Below are positions 42,766-54,816 of a stretch of 64,000 nt of DNA, piece by piece. The position numbers and the translations under genes were made by a program. The notes under the pieces were generated by a model that saw only the letters and a program-made list of their open reading frames with translations, was not told the origin of the DNA and searched no databases. Position 1 is the stretch's first letter. Each line of letters opens with the position of its first letter. Source of the stretch: Brevibacterium paucivorans (lineage in GTDB: Bacteria > Actinomycetota > Actinomycetes > Actinomycetales > Brevibacteriaceae); contig NZ_JAFBCP010000001.1 in the NCBI RefSeq assembly GCF_016907735.1, positions 744,001 through 808,000 on the forward strand. The letters run 5' to 3'.

Positions 42766-43566
42766 ATGGAAGTAAACGGGAACGTCGCGGTAGTTACCGG
42801 GGGCGCCGGCGGGATCGGGCAGGCCCTGGCAACGGAACTCGTCAACAGGGGTGCCCGCGTGGTTGTCGCGGACGCCTCCGAGGCGGTGACCGAGGTGGCA
42901 GCAAAGCTAGGGGGCCACGGTTGGCACGGCGACGTATCAACAGTCGCTGGAATCGAAGCGCTCATCGCTGAAACCGAAAAAGAATACGGCCCAATCGACC
43001 TGTTCTTCGCAAACGCGGGAATCATGGGGCAGTCTGGGCTCGGCGACGAGGACACGTGGGACATGGCCATCGACGTGAACCTACGAGCGCACATCCGCGC
43101 GGCCAGGCTACTGATCCCCGGGTGGCAGGAGAGGGGACGCGGGCACTTTGTGTCGACCGCCTCGGCGGCAGGCCTTCTCACCCAACTGGGGCAGGCGGAA
43201 TACTCCGTCACCAAGCACGCGGCGGTGGGATTCGCCGAATGGCTTGCCATCACGTACGGCGGTGACGGCATCAACGTCACATGCGTGTGCCCTATGGGAG
43301 TGAACACTGCGATGTTGCAAGCCGGCACAACTGCGCAGAACGTTACGGAAAAAGTCGCAGCCGCGGCCGTGACTCAAGCCGGCCCGGTCCACGAACCACA
43401 GCACGTGGCACAGATTGTGCTAGACGGGGTTGAGAACAACGAGTTCCTGGTTCTCCCCCACCCTGAAGTTCTCGATATGTACCGCATGAAGGGGTCTGAC
43501 TATCAGCGATGGATTTCCGGAATGCAGCGTTACCAAACCACCCTCACCAGCCAACACAAGGAGTAA
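42766..43566 (+). CDS. Short-chain dehydrogenase/reductase
   Basis: NAD(P)-dependent oxidoreductase of 266 residues, classical SDR. The cofactor motif is TGGAGGIGQALA (residues 11-22), the NAG block is NAGIMG, and the catalytic Tyr146 and Lys150 lie in YSVTKHAAV, followed by CPMGVNTAML. It probably acts on a hydroxyacyl-CoA or related intermediate. GAGGAG precedes the ATG. The acyl-CoA dehydrogenase starts three bases after its stop. Confidence 0.9.
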   Translation: MEVNGNVAVVTGGAGGIGQALATELVNRGARVVVADASEAVTEVAAKLGGHGWHGDVSTVAGIEALIAETEKEYGPIDLFFANAGIMGQSGLGDEDTWDMAIDVNLRAHIRAARLLIPGWQERGRGHFVSTASAAGLLTQLGQAEYSVTKHAAVGFAEWLAITYGGDGINVTCVCPMGVNTAMLQAGTTAQNVTEKVAAAAVTQAGPVHEPQHVAQIVLDGVENNEFLVLPHPEVLDMYRMKGSDYQRWISGMQRYQTTLTSQHKE

Positions 43567-43569
43567 AAC

Positions 43570-44772
<1,203 letters not shown>

Positions 44773-44872
44773 AGGAAATCATGTCGTATGCACCGCTGTG
44801 GGACTGAGCTGACGCACGTAGCGCTGCCTGATTCCGCAGTGGTGCTTACACGCGAATGGATCGCGTCGCTTG

Positions 44873-45559
44873 TCACACCACGGTGACAAACACGTTGTCG
44901 GCGGTCTCAGGTGGCAAGTCCAAGACCTCCGGCTCACCTTCAACGGTCAAGGTCAAGTACTCTCCGTTGACCCGCAGAGAAGCCACGGCATCCGGCACTA
45001 CGCCTGTGCGCTTGAACTGCCCCAACAAAAACGTGTCCACCTGAAGTGGTTCACCGAGCCACTGGATCTTCACCGTCACGTCTTTATCCCTAGCGACCAC
45101 GTCCGTCAGCGGGCGGGCCTGAGCCCCAGCTTCAGTTTCCAGCCCCAGATCCTCCAACCCCGGAATGGGATTGCCATACGGACTGGTCGCAGTTGATGGC
45201 AACATCTTCACCAAGCGCTCTTCTACCTGTCGACTCATCACGTGCTCCCACCGGCACGCTTCATCGTGAACGAGCTCCCAATCCAACCCGATCACATCGA
45301 ACAAAAGCCGTTCAGCTAACCGGTGTTTACGCATCACCGAAGTAGCCAACTGACGCCCCGAGTCCGTGAGTTCAAGACTCCGGTCCGAATCCACAATCAG
45401 AAGTTCGTCACGCTCCATACGCGCAACCGTTTGCGACACTGTGGGACCAGAGTGTTCGAGGCGTTCAGCAATACGAGCACGCAATGGCCTGATCCCTTGC
45501 TCCTCAAGCTCCACAATGGTCTTGAGGTACATCTCGGTCGTGTCGATCAGGTCCTTCAC
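44873..45559 (-). CDS. DtxR-family metal-dependent repressor
   Basis: Iron- or manganese-sensing regulator of 228 residues. An N-terminal winged helix (IDTTEMYLKTIVELEEQGIRPLRARIAERLEHSGPTVSQTVARME-type pattern) is followed by the metal-binding dimerisation domain (HRLAERLLFDVIGLDWELVHDEACRWEHVMS, with the His/Glu/Cys/Glu ligands) and a C-terminal SH3-like FeoA domain. The conserved Cys in DEACRWEH supports the iron-sensing DtxR/IdeR branch over MntR. AGGGG precedes the GTG start. Nothing nearby is clearly an iron-uptake gene. Confidence 0.92.
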   Translation of the reverse strand: MKDLIDTTEMYLKTIVELEEQGIRPLRARIAERLEHSGPTVSQTVARMERDELLIVDSDRSLELTDSGRQLATSVMRKHRLAERLLFDVIGLDWELVHDEACRWEHVMSRQVEERLVKMLPSTATSPYGNPIPGLEDLGLETEAGAQARPLTDVVARDKDVTVKIQWLGEPLQVDTFLLGQFKRTGVVPDAVASLRVNGEYLTLTVEGEPEVLDLPPETADNVFVTVV

Positions 45560-45668
45560 AATACCCCTCAGCTCATGACTACCACTTGGTCAGTGGTCCA
45601 TTTCATCATTCTATTAAGAAACCGATAAATCGCTAGGCATCTTTTATTCGGCCAGAACACTCTGCGAC

Positions 45669-47555
<1,887 letters not shown>

Positions 47556-47581
47556 GAGACACGGAGCCGGGCGCGACTGCG

Positions 47582-48076
47582 CTATGTGAAGTAGACGAAG
47601 CACCCAATAGCGAAAGCGAGCGCCGCGATCGATGCGAAGCTCAGCTCAACGACGATGCCCAGTGCCGCTGTTTTGAGGATCTCCCACGACGACGACCACG
47701 CAGCCGAGGTGTCTTTCAAACGCTGATATTCCATCACGAATAGGCCCACGACAAAGCCCAACAGGAGTCCTACCACCGGGATTAAGAAGAATCCCACTAA
47801 AGCCAGGACACCCGAAACGAGGAGGGTGGACTTGGGGATTTTCATGCTCGCGAGTTTGCGACCAGTAAGCACCCACGATGAAGCCATTCCCGCAGCGATA
47901 CACAGCGTGATGACCGCAAAAACGATCCAGGTGGGAACTGTGTTGGCAAAAATTGCCCACACCAGGCTGGCGATCCAAATGAGGATTGAGCCGGGTAGAA
48001 CGGGGATCACAATCCCCATCAGCCCCACACAAATGGCCAAGGCACACAGCACGGTCGCAATGATCATCACGGTCAT
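47582..48076 (-). CDS. DUF456 membrane protein
   Basis: A 164-residue protein with about four helices of the DUF456 family. It has GLMGIVIPVLPGSILIWIASLVWA near the N-terminus and GFFLIPVVGLLLGFVVGLFVMEYQRL in the middle (the G-x-x-x-G/F-x-P-x-G-x-x-x-G repeats characteristic of this family). The function is unknown. AAAGGAA lies before the ATG. It converges on serC. Confidence 0.9.
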   Translation of the reverse strand: MTVMIIATVLCALAICVGLMGIVIPVLPGSILIWIASLVWAIFANTVPTWIVFAVITLCIAAGMASSWVLTGRKLASMKIPKSTLLVSGVLALVGFFLIPVVGLLLGFVVGLFVMEYQRLKDTSAAWSSSWEILKTAALGIVVELSFASIAALAFAIGCFVYFT

Positions 48077-48120
48077 TCGAGTTCCTTTCGTCGCACACAG
48101 TCTACGGAACCCTGATGCGG

Positions 48121-49395
48121 CTATGGGTGTGGGTGTTGCCCGTCGTACGTGAAGTACACCAACCTGCGCGAACGGGCCCGGTGGACGCGAAGGTTCTTCG
48201 CCGTCATCATCCAGATCGCACCAATCGATATCCCAATGACTCCCGACGCCCCTGCTACCAGTAGCGCTATTCGTGGCCCGTATGTGTTTGCGATAAATCC
48301 AGAGATCGGAGCACCCACGGCTCCCCCACCCATGAGAACTGCCGTGTACATGGACATGACGCGACCTCGCACGTGTGCCGGAATTGTGGTCTGCACAAAA
48401 CCATTGGCTGACGTCAGCATTGTGATGGTGACAAACCCAACCCCCACAAGCGTGATCGCAAACAGTTCATACGTGGGTGCGACCGAAGCCAGAATCCCCA
48501 CAAAACCGAATCCACCGGCAGCCCAAAACACGTATCGCAGCCTGGGTTTTTCACGGCTAGCCGAGCGTAAAGCACCTGCGACTGACCCAATCGCAATGAT
48601 CGAGGACAAGAGCCCAAAACCAGCGGCGTCCTTTCCGAACTCCACGCGCGCCATCGTGGCGGAAAAGATATTGAAGTTGAATCCCAAGCTCGAAATCACG
48701 AACAGGATCGACAAGACCACCACAATGTCGGGGCGTGTTTTGATGTATTTGAAACCACCCACTACAGATTTCAGACCGCGGACCTTGGATCTGGGCGAAG
48801 GGTGCAGGCGAGACTTATCTAGTGAGATGAGCACTGCCAGGGTGGCAATATAGCCCACGCCACTGATCGCAAACACGACTCCTGCCCCTACCGAGGCGGT
48901 CAAAAGTCCCGCGACCCCGGGACCCAATAAGCGGGCCCCGTTGAAGGACGCTGAGTTCAGTGAAACGGCGTTGGGTAGCAGGCGGTCGCCCACGAGTTCT
49001 GAAACGAAGGACTGGCGGGTTGGGGCGTCCACGCACATGACCAAGCCCAAGAACAGAGACATGCCGTACACCCACCAGATGGTCAGCGCACCGGTTAGGT
49101 ACAGGGTCAGCAAGACAAAACCGCTGGCCCCTTGAAGAGCCTGCGTGATCATGAGTACCCCGCGTTTGCTGAATCGGTCGGCTATCGCCCCAGCAAACGG
49201 GAATAAGAGAAGCTGGGGACCCAGTTGCAACGCCATACCAATACCCAAGGCAGTGGCGTTGTGGTCCGTAAGTTCGGTGAGCACCAACCAGTCTTGGGCG
49301 GTGCGTTGCATCCACATACCGGTGTTAGAGGTAAGAGCTGCTGCGAACCAGTTCCGGTAATTGGGCTCGCTCAATGAGCGGAATGTCGAGCTCAT
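48121..49395 (-). CDS. MFS exporter, DHA3/EntS-like
   Basis: Twelve-helix major facilitator (424 residues) like drug or siderophore exporters of the DHA3 group. It begins FRSLSEPNYRNWFAAALTSNTGMWMQRTAQDWLV, has GAIADRFSKRGVLMITQ (motif A), and VDAPTRQSFVSELVGDRLLPNAVSLNS, the diagnostic loop of this subfamily. The substrate is unknown. A proton-driven exporter role is inferred from family. The ATG follows a G-rich stretch that may serve as a ribosome site. Confidence 0.9.
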   Translation of the reverse strand: MSSTFRSLSEPNYRNWFAAALTSNTGMWMQRTAQDWLVLTELTDHNATALGIGMALQLGPQLLLFPFAGAIADRFSKRGVLMITQALQGASGFVLLTLYLTGALTIWWVYGMSLFLGLVMCVDAPTRQSFVSELVGDRLLPNAVSLNSASFNGARLLGPGVAGLLTASVGAGVVFAISGVGYIATLAVLISLDKSRLHPSPRSKVRGLKSVVGGFKYIKTRPDIVVVLSILFVISSLGFNFNIFSATMARVEFGKDAAGFGLLSSIIAIGSVAGALRSASREKPRLRYVFWAAGGFGFVGILASVAPTYELFAITLVGVGFVTITMLTSANGFVQTTIPAHVRGRVMSMYTAVLMGGGAVGAPISGFIANTYGPRIALLVAGASGVIGISIGAIWMMTAKNLRVHRARSRRLVYFTYDGQHPHP

Positions 49396-49476
49396 GTGCC
49401 CGCCCCCATTGCGCGTGTCCTCCTACCCGCTCCCCTTTAAGCGGTCGTCCACAACCGTTTATTTACGTACTCTACG

Positions 49477-50337
49477 TCAGTGTTCCGTTTGGTTGCCCTG
49501 GGCGGTGTCATCGGAGTCTGTTGAAGTTTCTGATCCCGAGGTGTCCACCATGTCGAAGTGTTCGACCTTGTCGTCGACAACCGCTTGCGGTGTTTCGTCG
49601 CGGCGTTTACGCGCATCAGTTTCTGAGTGCGCACCACACCCTGCGTCCAGCGACACCACTCGCCCATCAAACGGCGACCACTCGTTGGTACACACACCAA
49701 ATTGCATACGCAACGAACCCGCGATCGGCAACAGGTACCCGCATGTGGAGCAGTGTGCGGAAGCGTGGCGCGCGTAGTCACCCTCGGAACCAGACTCGGA
49801 ACGCTCCCACCGGGAAGCGGCACGTGTCAGACCGGTAGGTGACAGGACGCGCACACGCCCCAGACCCAATTCGTAGTTAGGAATCTGGTCGACGTTGTCG
49901 CCTGCGACCACCTCGACCTGCTCGAAGCCACCTTCTAAGTTGTCGTCAAAGTCCTTCTTTGGCAAGACGTCCCGCACGCCCAGGTCACCTGGCTGGATAC
50001 GGTCTTGCCAGGGAACCCACTTGGGCGCTGTCAGGGCTTGGTCACCGGGCAACAAAGCAGTTTCACACACGGTGACGGGAGCATCTTCTTCTGGGGCACG
50101 CGCAATGACGGCCGTCCACGCCCATCCGGGGTACGCCGGATCCAAACACGCGAACGTGTGGGTGGCGCTACACCGCGCTTCGCAGGTGACACCGATGTGC
50201 TCACCCACGACCTCGGCGGGTACAACGTCAAGAAGTGCCCGCCGCGCAATGTCGACAGCGTTCTCGAGTACTGGGTCCAGTTCCATCGTGGAACCAGGAT
50301 CCACAGATTCGAGCCATGCGGTAAACAGACCGCTCAT
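49477..50337 (-). CDS. DUF3027 protein
   Basis: Actinobacterial protein of unknown function (286 residues). It has VGEHIGVTCEARCSATHTFACLDPAYPGWAW in the first third, and the DUF3027 hallmark CSTCGYLLPIAGSLRMQFGVCTNEWSPFDGRVVSLDAGCGAHSE with paired cysteines that could bind zinc. The C-terminus is acidic and Thr/Asp-rich. Its ATG overlaps the stop of the cold-shock gene (TAATG). This adjacency is conserved in many actinobacteria, suggesting an RNA-linked role. Confidence 0.9.
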   Translation of the reverse strand: MSGLFTAWLESVDPGSTMELDPVLENAVDIARRALLDVVPAEVVGEHIGVTCEARCSATHTFACLDPAYPGWAWTAVIARAPEEDAPVTVCETALLPGDQALTAPKWVPWQDRIQPGDLGVRDVLPKKDFDDNLEGGFEQVEVVAGDNVDQIPNYELGLGRVRVLSPTGLTRAASRWERSESGSEGDYARHASAHCSTCGYLLPIAGSLRMQFGVCTNEWSPFDGRVVSLDAGCGAHSETDARKRRDETPQAVVDDKVEHFDMVDTSGSETSTDSDDTAQGNQTEH

Positions 50338-50699
50338 TAGCCCTCCAGGTCGTCTGCGATGTGCCTGAGCACTTCAGCGACCTTATTCGAGAACACAGGG
50401 TCAGGGAATCGGCCCTGACGAAGTCCCGCCGAAGTGTCTTCAAGCAGTGTAATGACATCATCGATCATATCGGCCGACTTCTTGGGGTCACGGTTCCGCT
50501 TGGGTCCGTCCACAAGGCGAGCCTTGAGAACCTGCTTTCCGCGGCGCCCGTCAACAACGTCGAATTCGAGACGTGTTCCGGGCGCTACTTTCACACCGTC
50601 TGGAAGAGCTGACTGGTGCAAGAACATGTCGCCTTCGTCGCTTGTGACAAAGCCGAATCCTTTTTCTTGGTCAAACCATTTAACACGACCAATAGGCAT
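50337..50699 (-). CDS. Cold-shock domain protein with C-terminal extension
   Basis: RNA/DNA-binding protein of 120 residues. The cold-shock domain has RVKWFDQEKGFGFV (RNP1) and DMFLHQSAL (RNP2-like). The extra C-terminal half (DVITLLEDTSAGLRQGRFPDP) is a helical extension typical of the actinobacterial copy placed before DUF3027. The 5' region has CGAAAGGAAAC before the ATG. It is co-translated with the DUF3027 gene. Confidence 0.93.
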   Translation of the reverse strand: MPIGRVKWFDQEKGFGFVTSDEGDMFLHQSALPDGVKVAPGTRLEFDVVDGRRGKQVLKARLVDGPKRNRDPKKSADMIDDVITLLEDTSAGLRQGRFPDPVFSNKVAEVLRHIADDLEG

Positions 50700-50754
50700 A
50701 ATTGTTTCCTTTCGGAGATGAGATAAGAATCTTGAAGATATAGAAGGAAGAGAT

Positions 50755-51009
50755 TTACGCTTTGCGACGCTTCATGACCATGCGGACCCACAGCACACCC
50801 AGTAACAGAATTCCGAGTGGCGAGGCGACATATGCAATGGCCATCAGGAATGTAGGCGGCGTATGGTCTCGTACTCCCATGAGAACCACCGCGGCTACTG
50901 CTAACGCTCCTGCGATCGAGAAGACCAGCGCTAACACGGCCAGAAGGAAGTCCGACCCCGTCATGGTCGACGGTCGTTGAGGTACGCGGTCTTGTCTGTC
51001 ACCGGTCAT
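50755..51009 (-). CDS. Small two-helix membrane protein
   Basis: Hypothetical protein of 84 residues with two hydrophobic helices (about residues 17-42 and 53-76) and a basic C-terminus (RMVMKRRKA). The ATG with AAGGAGG upstream was chosen; the open frame continues 93 codons further but is non-conserved and antisense to the promoter. Its promoter has a perfect TATAAT about 120 bases upstream. No family is recognised. Confidence 0.7.
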   Translation of the reverse strand: MTGDRQDRVPQRPSTMTGSDFLLAVLALVFSIAGALAVAAVVLMGVRDHTPPTFLMAIAYVASPLGILLLGVLWVRMVMKRRKA

Positions 51010-51129
51010 GCGGCCTCCTTCCTTCAGCAAAAACAATGGCCCAGATGCTGGGCCGATGGTAAATACAGTTCGTAAATACAGTGGCGAACCCGCTTCAAGC
51101 GAGCCCGTAAATACGCGTGTTGTTCGAAT

Positions 51130-51135
51130 ATTATA
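51130..51135 (-). promoter_or_regulatory. TATAAT -10 for the small membrane protein
   Basis: Perfect TATAAT on the minus strand, giving an approximately 115-base leader. Confidence 0.5.
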
Positions 51136-51176
51136 CCGTGCTTCGCACTCTCCCGACACCTCCCCCACGCGAGTAC

Positions 51177-51182
51177 TATACT
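51177..51182 (+). promoter_or_regulatory. -10 box before the helicase-associated gene
   Basis: TATACT, eight bases, then ATG, so little or no leader. Confidence 0.5.
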
Positions 51183-51190
51183 GAGTCGAG

Positions 51191-53191
51191 ATGTCTACTG
51201 TGTCATTTGCGTCGTGGATTAGCTCCGCACCCAAGGAATCACTCATGGCTGTTTTAGAGTGCCGCCGTGACCTTGTCCGTTCTGACACCGCATCGTTTCA
51301 ACGCTTAGCCGGTCTCGCTTCTTCCCGTGCTGCGGTAGCCGTGGGTCTGGAGTCGCTCAACGCGCAACAGCTTCAGTTGGCATGGGCAATGGCCCGTAGC
51401 GCACGCACACAGCCAGTCATCACGGACCTGCAAGAAGGCCCCGCGCTCACAGCTCTCATCAACACGGCCCTCGCTTGGCCTTCCGGCAACGGTTACCGCA
51501 TTCAACCAGAGACCATTGCAATCCTGCCCACCTCGGCCGCCGCAACGGCGACGCCTCCCGCGTGGGCAGACCGCCCCTCCCCAGCCCAACCGGAACAGAT
51601 CACAGTTCCACACAATGTACCCACGAACGCCGCCGCGGCGGCGGTCAACCAAGTCTTGACAGACCTCGGCGCTGTCGTGGAAGCGCTCGCGGCTCTCAAA
51701 CCTTCCCAACTGGTCCGAGGTGGGATAGGCAAACGAGATGTGTCCACTTTGGCGGCCCGCACCTCGGCGGAGGTTCCCACCGTGGTGTTCTTGCTGGAAG
51801 TAGCACGCGCGCTGGGACTCATTGGCGTGGGCGACTCACACGACGACCCCCAGTGGATGCCCACAGTTGCCTGGGACACATTTAACGACGACCGTGCGGC
51901 GGCGTATGTGTCAGTCGTCAACAGCTGGCTCAGCCTAGTGTCCAACCCGCTTCACGTGGCCGCAGGAACCACCTGGAACGACGAAAAAGTCCACGTTCTG
52001 GGCAACCACCAACCACCACCTGCACCCCGCCCGGTCATGCCGTTCGCCCGGTACCAGGTGTTGACCCTACTCAGCGAACTTGCGCCTGATCAGCAGGCGA
52101 TTACCACCTCGGACTTGGTGGCCCATGCGCAGTTCAGCCACCCACTCACCCGCGGTTTCGACGAACCCACTGTTCGGCACGTACTTACCGAAGCTGAACA
52201 CTTAGGGCTCACGTTCACCCCGTTCCACGCCACCGACGCATGCGGGCTCACGCACTTAGGCGCAACACTTGCCGAACATGTGACATCGCACATGACGGCT
52301 GAGCTCAGCCCCTTGTGGTTTGACCGCGACCGCCTGGCCGCCCCAGATGACTTCGCACAGATGGTCACGTCGCTCCTCCCTGAGCTGGAACGCACGGTGA
52401 TCACCCAGTCCGACCTCACCGCTATAGCCACGGGCCCCTTGCACCCAGAAACCGCGACGGTCCTGGACCAAGTCGCAACCGTCGAAACTCGCGGGCAAGG
52501 AACCGTGTACCGCTTCACCCCCGCATCGATCACCCGCGCTCTGGAGTCGGGGCTGTCAACAGCAGCGATTCTTGAGCTCATCGAACGCGTTTCCTCAACC
52601 GAGGTGCCCGGCCCGTTGGACTTCCTCATCCGTGACACTGCCGCCAAACTGGGTCGCGTCACCGTTTCCGCTGCCCGCGGCGTCATTGTGGTCAACGACC
52701 CCGAAGAACTCGACCCGCTCATCGCCGACCCCCTCTTCGCAGCCGCGAAACTCACCCGGGTCGCGCCCACCGTGGCAATTTCCAGCGTGGGACCGGAACG
52801 CTTAAGCGTACTCCTGTCCACGCACGGAATCGACGTCATGAAGTCCTCGGCACCGGCCCCCACCCGGGCTCGCGTCCCCTCAAACACGCGCCCAGTGCGC
52901 ACACGCACCACCCGGATGAACGACCTCGGCGCGTTCTATGACACACTCATGTCCCACCCCGGCGAACCTCAAGGAGCACCCACCACAATCGCGGGGACGA
53001 TCCGGGATGCGATCGACTCACGCACCCCGCTCACACTCACCGTTGCGACCGCGGCTGGTGACCGCAAAGCGGTGACGCTCACTCCCGTCGCGGTCGCGGG
53101 TGGAATGGTCCGAGGTCGTCGCAGTTCCGGGGAAGTGACCGTCCCGCTGGTCAGAGTGATCGCAGCGCAACCCAGCAAGGAGGTGTCATGA
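51191..53191 (+). CDS. Helicase-associated (helicase_C_3) protein
   Basis: A 666-residue actinobacterial protein with a helicase XPB/Ssl2-like N-terminal-type domain in its C-terminal half (helicase_C_3) but no ATPase motifs. The N-terminal third contains repeated wHTH-like segments (VRGGIGKRDVSTLAARTSAEVPTVVFLLEVARAL). The C-terminal part has GPLDFLIRDTAAKLGRVTVSAARGVIVVNDPEELD, and KLTRVAPTVAISSVGPERL. It ends in a DUF3553-like or WYL-type PLTLTVATAAGDRKAVTLTPV segment. Its stop overlaps the XPB start (ATGA), so the two are a conserved pair, perhaps subunits of a repair complex. Confidence 0.88.
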   Translation: MSTVSFASWISSAPKESLMAVLECRRDLVRSDTASFQRLAGLASSRAAVAVGLESLNAQQLQLAWAMARSARTQPVITDLQEGPALTALINTALAWPSGNGYRIQPETIAILPTSAAATATPPAWADRPSPAQPEQITVPHNVPTNAAAAAVNQVLTDLGAVVEALAALKPSQLVRGGIGKRDVSTLAARTSAEVPTVVFLLEVARALGLIGVGDSHDDPQWMPTVAWDTFNDDRAAAYVSVVNSWLSLVSNPLHVAAGTTWNDEKVHVLGNHQPPPAPRPVMPFARYQVLTLLSELAPDQQAITTSDLVAHAQFSHPLTRGFDEPTVRHVLTEAEHLGLTFTPFHATDACGLTHLGATLAEHVTSHMTAELSPLWFDRDRLAAPDDFAQMVTSLLPELERTVITQSDLTAIATGPLHPETATVLDQVATVETRGQGTVYRFTPASITRALESGLSTAAILELIERVSSTEVPGPLDFLIRDTAAKLGRVTVSAARGVIVVNDPEELDPLIADPLFAAAKLTRVAPTVAISSVGPERLSVLLSTHGIDVMKSSAPAPTRARVPSNTRPVRTRTTRMNDLGAFYDTLMSHPGEPQGAPTTIAGTIRDAIDSRTPLTLTVATAAGDRKAVTLTPVAVAGGMVRGRRSSGEVTVPLVRVIAAQPSKEVS

Positions 53192-54816
53192 GCGGGCCTC
53201 TAATTGTTCAGTCAGACCGCACGCTTCTTTTGGAGTCAGGGCACCCGGACGCGCAGGTGGCGGGCTTAGCGATCGCACCGTTTGCGCAACTGGCCAAGAC
53301 TCCCGAATACGTTCACACCTACACGATCACCCCACTGGGGTTGTGGAATGCTCGCGCCAGCGGTTACGACGCGGAATCAGTCGTGAACACGCTGTTGGAG
53401 TACGCCAAGTTTCCTGTACCACACGAACTTTTAGTCGACATTGTCGACACGATGGACCGGTTTGGTGTCCTCACGCTGATCGACCACCCCACGCACGGGT
53501 TGACTCTCCAGTCCACGGATGCCACCCTACTGGAGCGGTTGCGCGCACACCCGGACATGCAGGGAATCCTGGGCCAAAGAATCGACGAAGAATCCACCGA
53601 GGTGTACCCGTCAGAGCGCGGTGAACTCAAGCACCGGCTCCTCAAACTGGGCCACCCCGTCGCCGACCGCGCCGGCTACATCAGCGGTGAAGCCCACACT
53701 ATTGGGCTGAGCAATACGTGGAGCCTGCGCGATTACCAACAACGTGCCATCGACGCGTTTATTCACGGCGAATCGGGGGTCGTGGTCCTGCCGTGTGGCG
53801 CAGGCAAAACCGTGGTGGGCGCAGCCACCATGGCCCAGGTGCAAACCACCACGCTGATCCTGGTGACAAACTCTGTTTCGGCTAAACAGTGGAAAGCTGA
53901 ACTGTTGCGCAGAACCAGTTTGACGCCGGAGGAGATCGGCGAATACTCCGGGAACCTCAAACAGATTCGCCCCGTCACGATCGCCACCTACCAGGTCCTC
54001 ACCACCCGCCGAAAAGGGTCGTATCTACACCTGGAACTGCTGGACGCGCGCAACTGGGGACTGGTGATCTACGACGAAGTCCACCTGCTTCCCGCCCCCG
54101 TTTTCCGCCTCACCGCAGGACTCCAAGCCAGGCGCAGACTAGGGCTCACCGCCACCCTGGTACGCGAAGACGGGCGCGAAGAAGAAGTCTTCTCGCTCAT
54201 TGGGCCCAAGCAGTTCGACGTTCCGTGGAAAGAAATCGAGGCAGCCGGGCATATCGCAACAGCAACGTGCCACGAAATTCGCGTCAAACTGGACCGGGAC
54301 CTGCGCACCACCTACGCCAATGCAGAAGGCGAGAACCGGTACCGATTAGCCGCCAGCTGCGAAGCCAAAGTACGGGCCACCACGCACATCGTGAACAAGC
54401 ACCCCGATGCCCAAATCCTGGTGATTGGGCAGTACTTGGATCAGCTCGAGGAACTGGGTGACGCGCTCAACGCTCCCGTTCTGACCGGTAGGACTCCCGA
54501 GGCGGAACGCGAGCGCCTCTACGAAGACTTCCGCAACGGTGACGTACGAGTTCTCGTGGTGTCCAAAGTCGCCAACTTCTCCGTTGACCTCCCGCAGGCA
54601 TCCGTCGCCATTCAGGTATCCGGATCCTTCGGCTCCAGGCAAGAAGAAGCGCAGCGGCTAGGCAGGATCCTACGGCCAAAAGAAAACGCGCTCCCGGCCA
54701 CCTTCTACACGATCGTCACGTCGAACACCATCGACGAAGACTTCGCGCAGCACCGACGGCGCTTCCTCACCGAGCAGGGGTACTCCTACACCATCGAAAA
54801 CTTCCCCCGGGACTAA
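53188..54816 (+). CDS. XPB-like DNA repair helicase
   Basis: Superfamily 2 DNA helicase of 542 residues, the bacterial XPB type. The Walker A is PCGAGKT with Lys207; the DEVH box is at residues 296-299; the RED motif of XPB is visible as LVREDGREEEVFSLIGPK. The C-terminal helicase motifs VLVVSKVANFSVDLPQASVAIQVSGSFGSRQEEAQRLGRILRPK are complete. It begins with an XPB-specific damage-recognition-like domain (about residues 1-130). Bacterial XPB unwinds DNA in repair. Its 3' end interlocks with the EamA gene. Confidence 0.93.
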   Translation: MSGPLIVQSDRTLLLESGHPDAQVAGLAIAPFAQLAKTPEYVHTYTITPLGLWNARASGYDAESVVNTLLEYAKFPVPHELLVDIVDTMDRFGVLTLIDHPTHGLTLQSTDATLLERLRAHPDMQGILGQRIDEESTEVYPSERGELKHRLLKLGHPVADRAGYISGEAHTIGLSNTWSLRDYQQRAIDAFIHGESGVVVLPCGAGKTVVGAATMAQVQTTTLILVTNSVSAKQWKAELLRRTSLTPEEIGEYSGNLKQIRPVTIATYQVLTTRRKGSYLHLELLDARNWGLVIYDEVHLLPAPVFRLTAGLQARRRLGLTATLVREDGREEEVFSLIGPKQFDVPWKEIEAAGHIATATCHEIRVKLDRDLRTTYANAEGENRYRLAASCEAKVRATTHIVNKHPDAQILVIGQYLDQLEELGDALNAPVLTGRTPEAERERLYEDFRNGDVRVLVVSKVANFSVDLPQASVAIQVSGSFGSRQEEAQRLGRILRPKENALPATFYTIVTSNTIDEDFAQHRRRFLTEQGYSYTIENFPRD

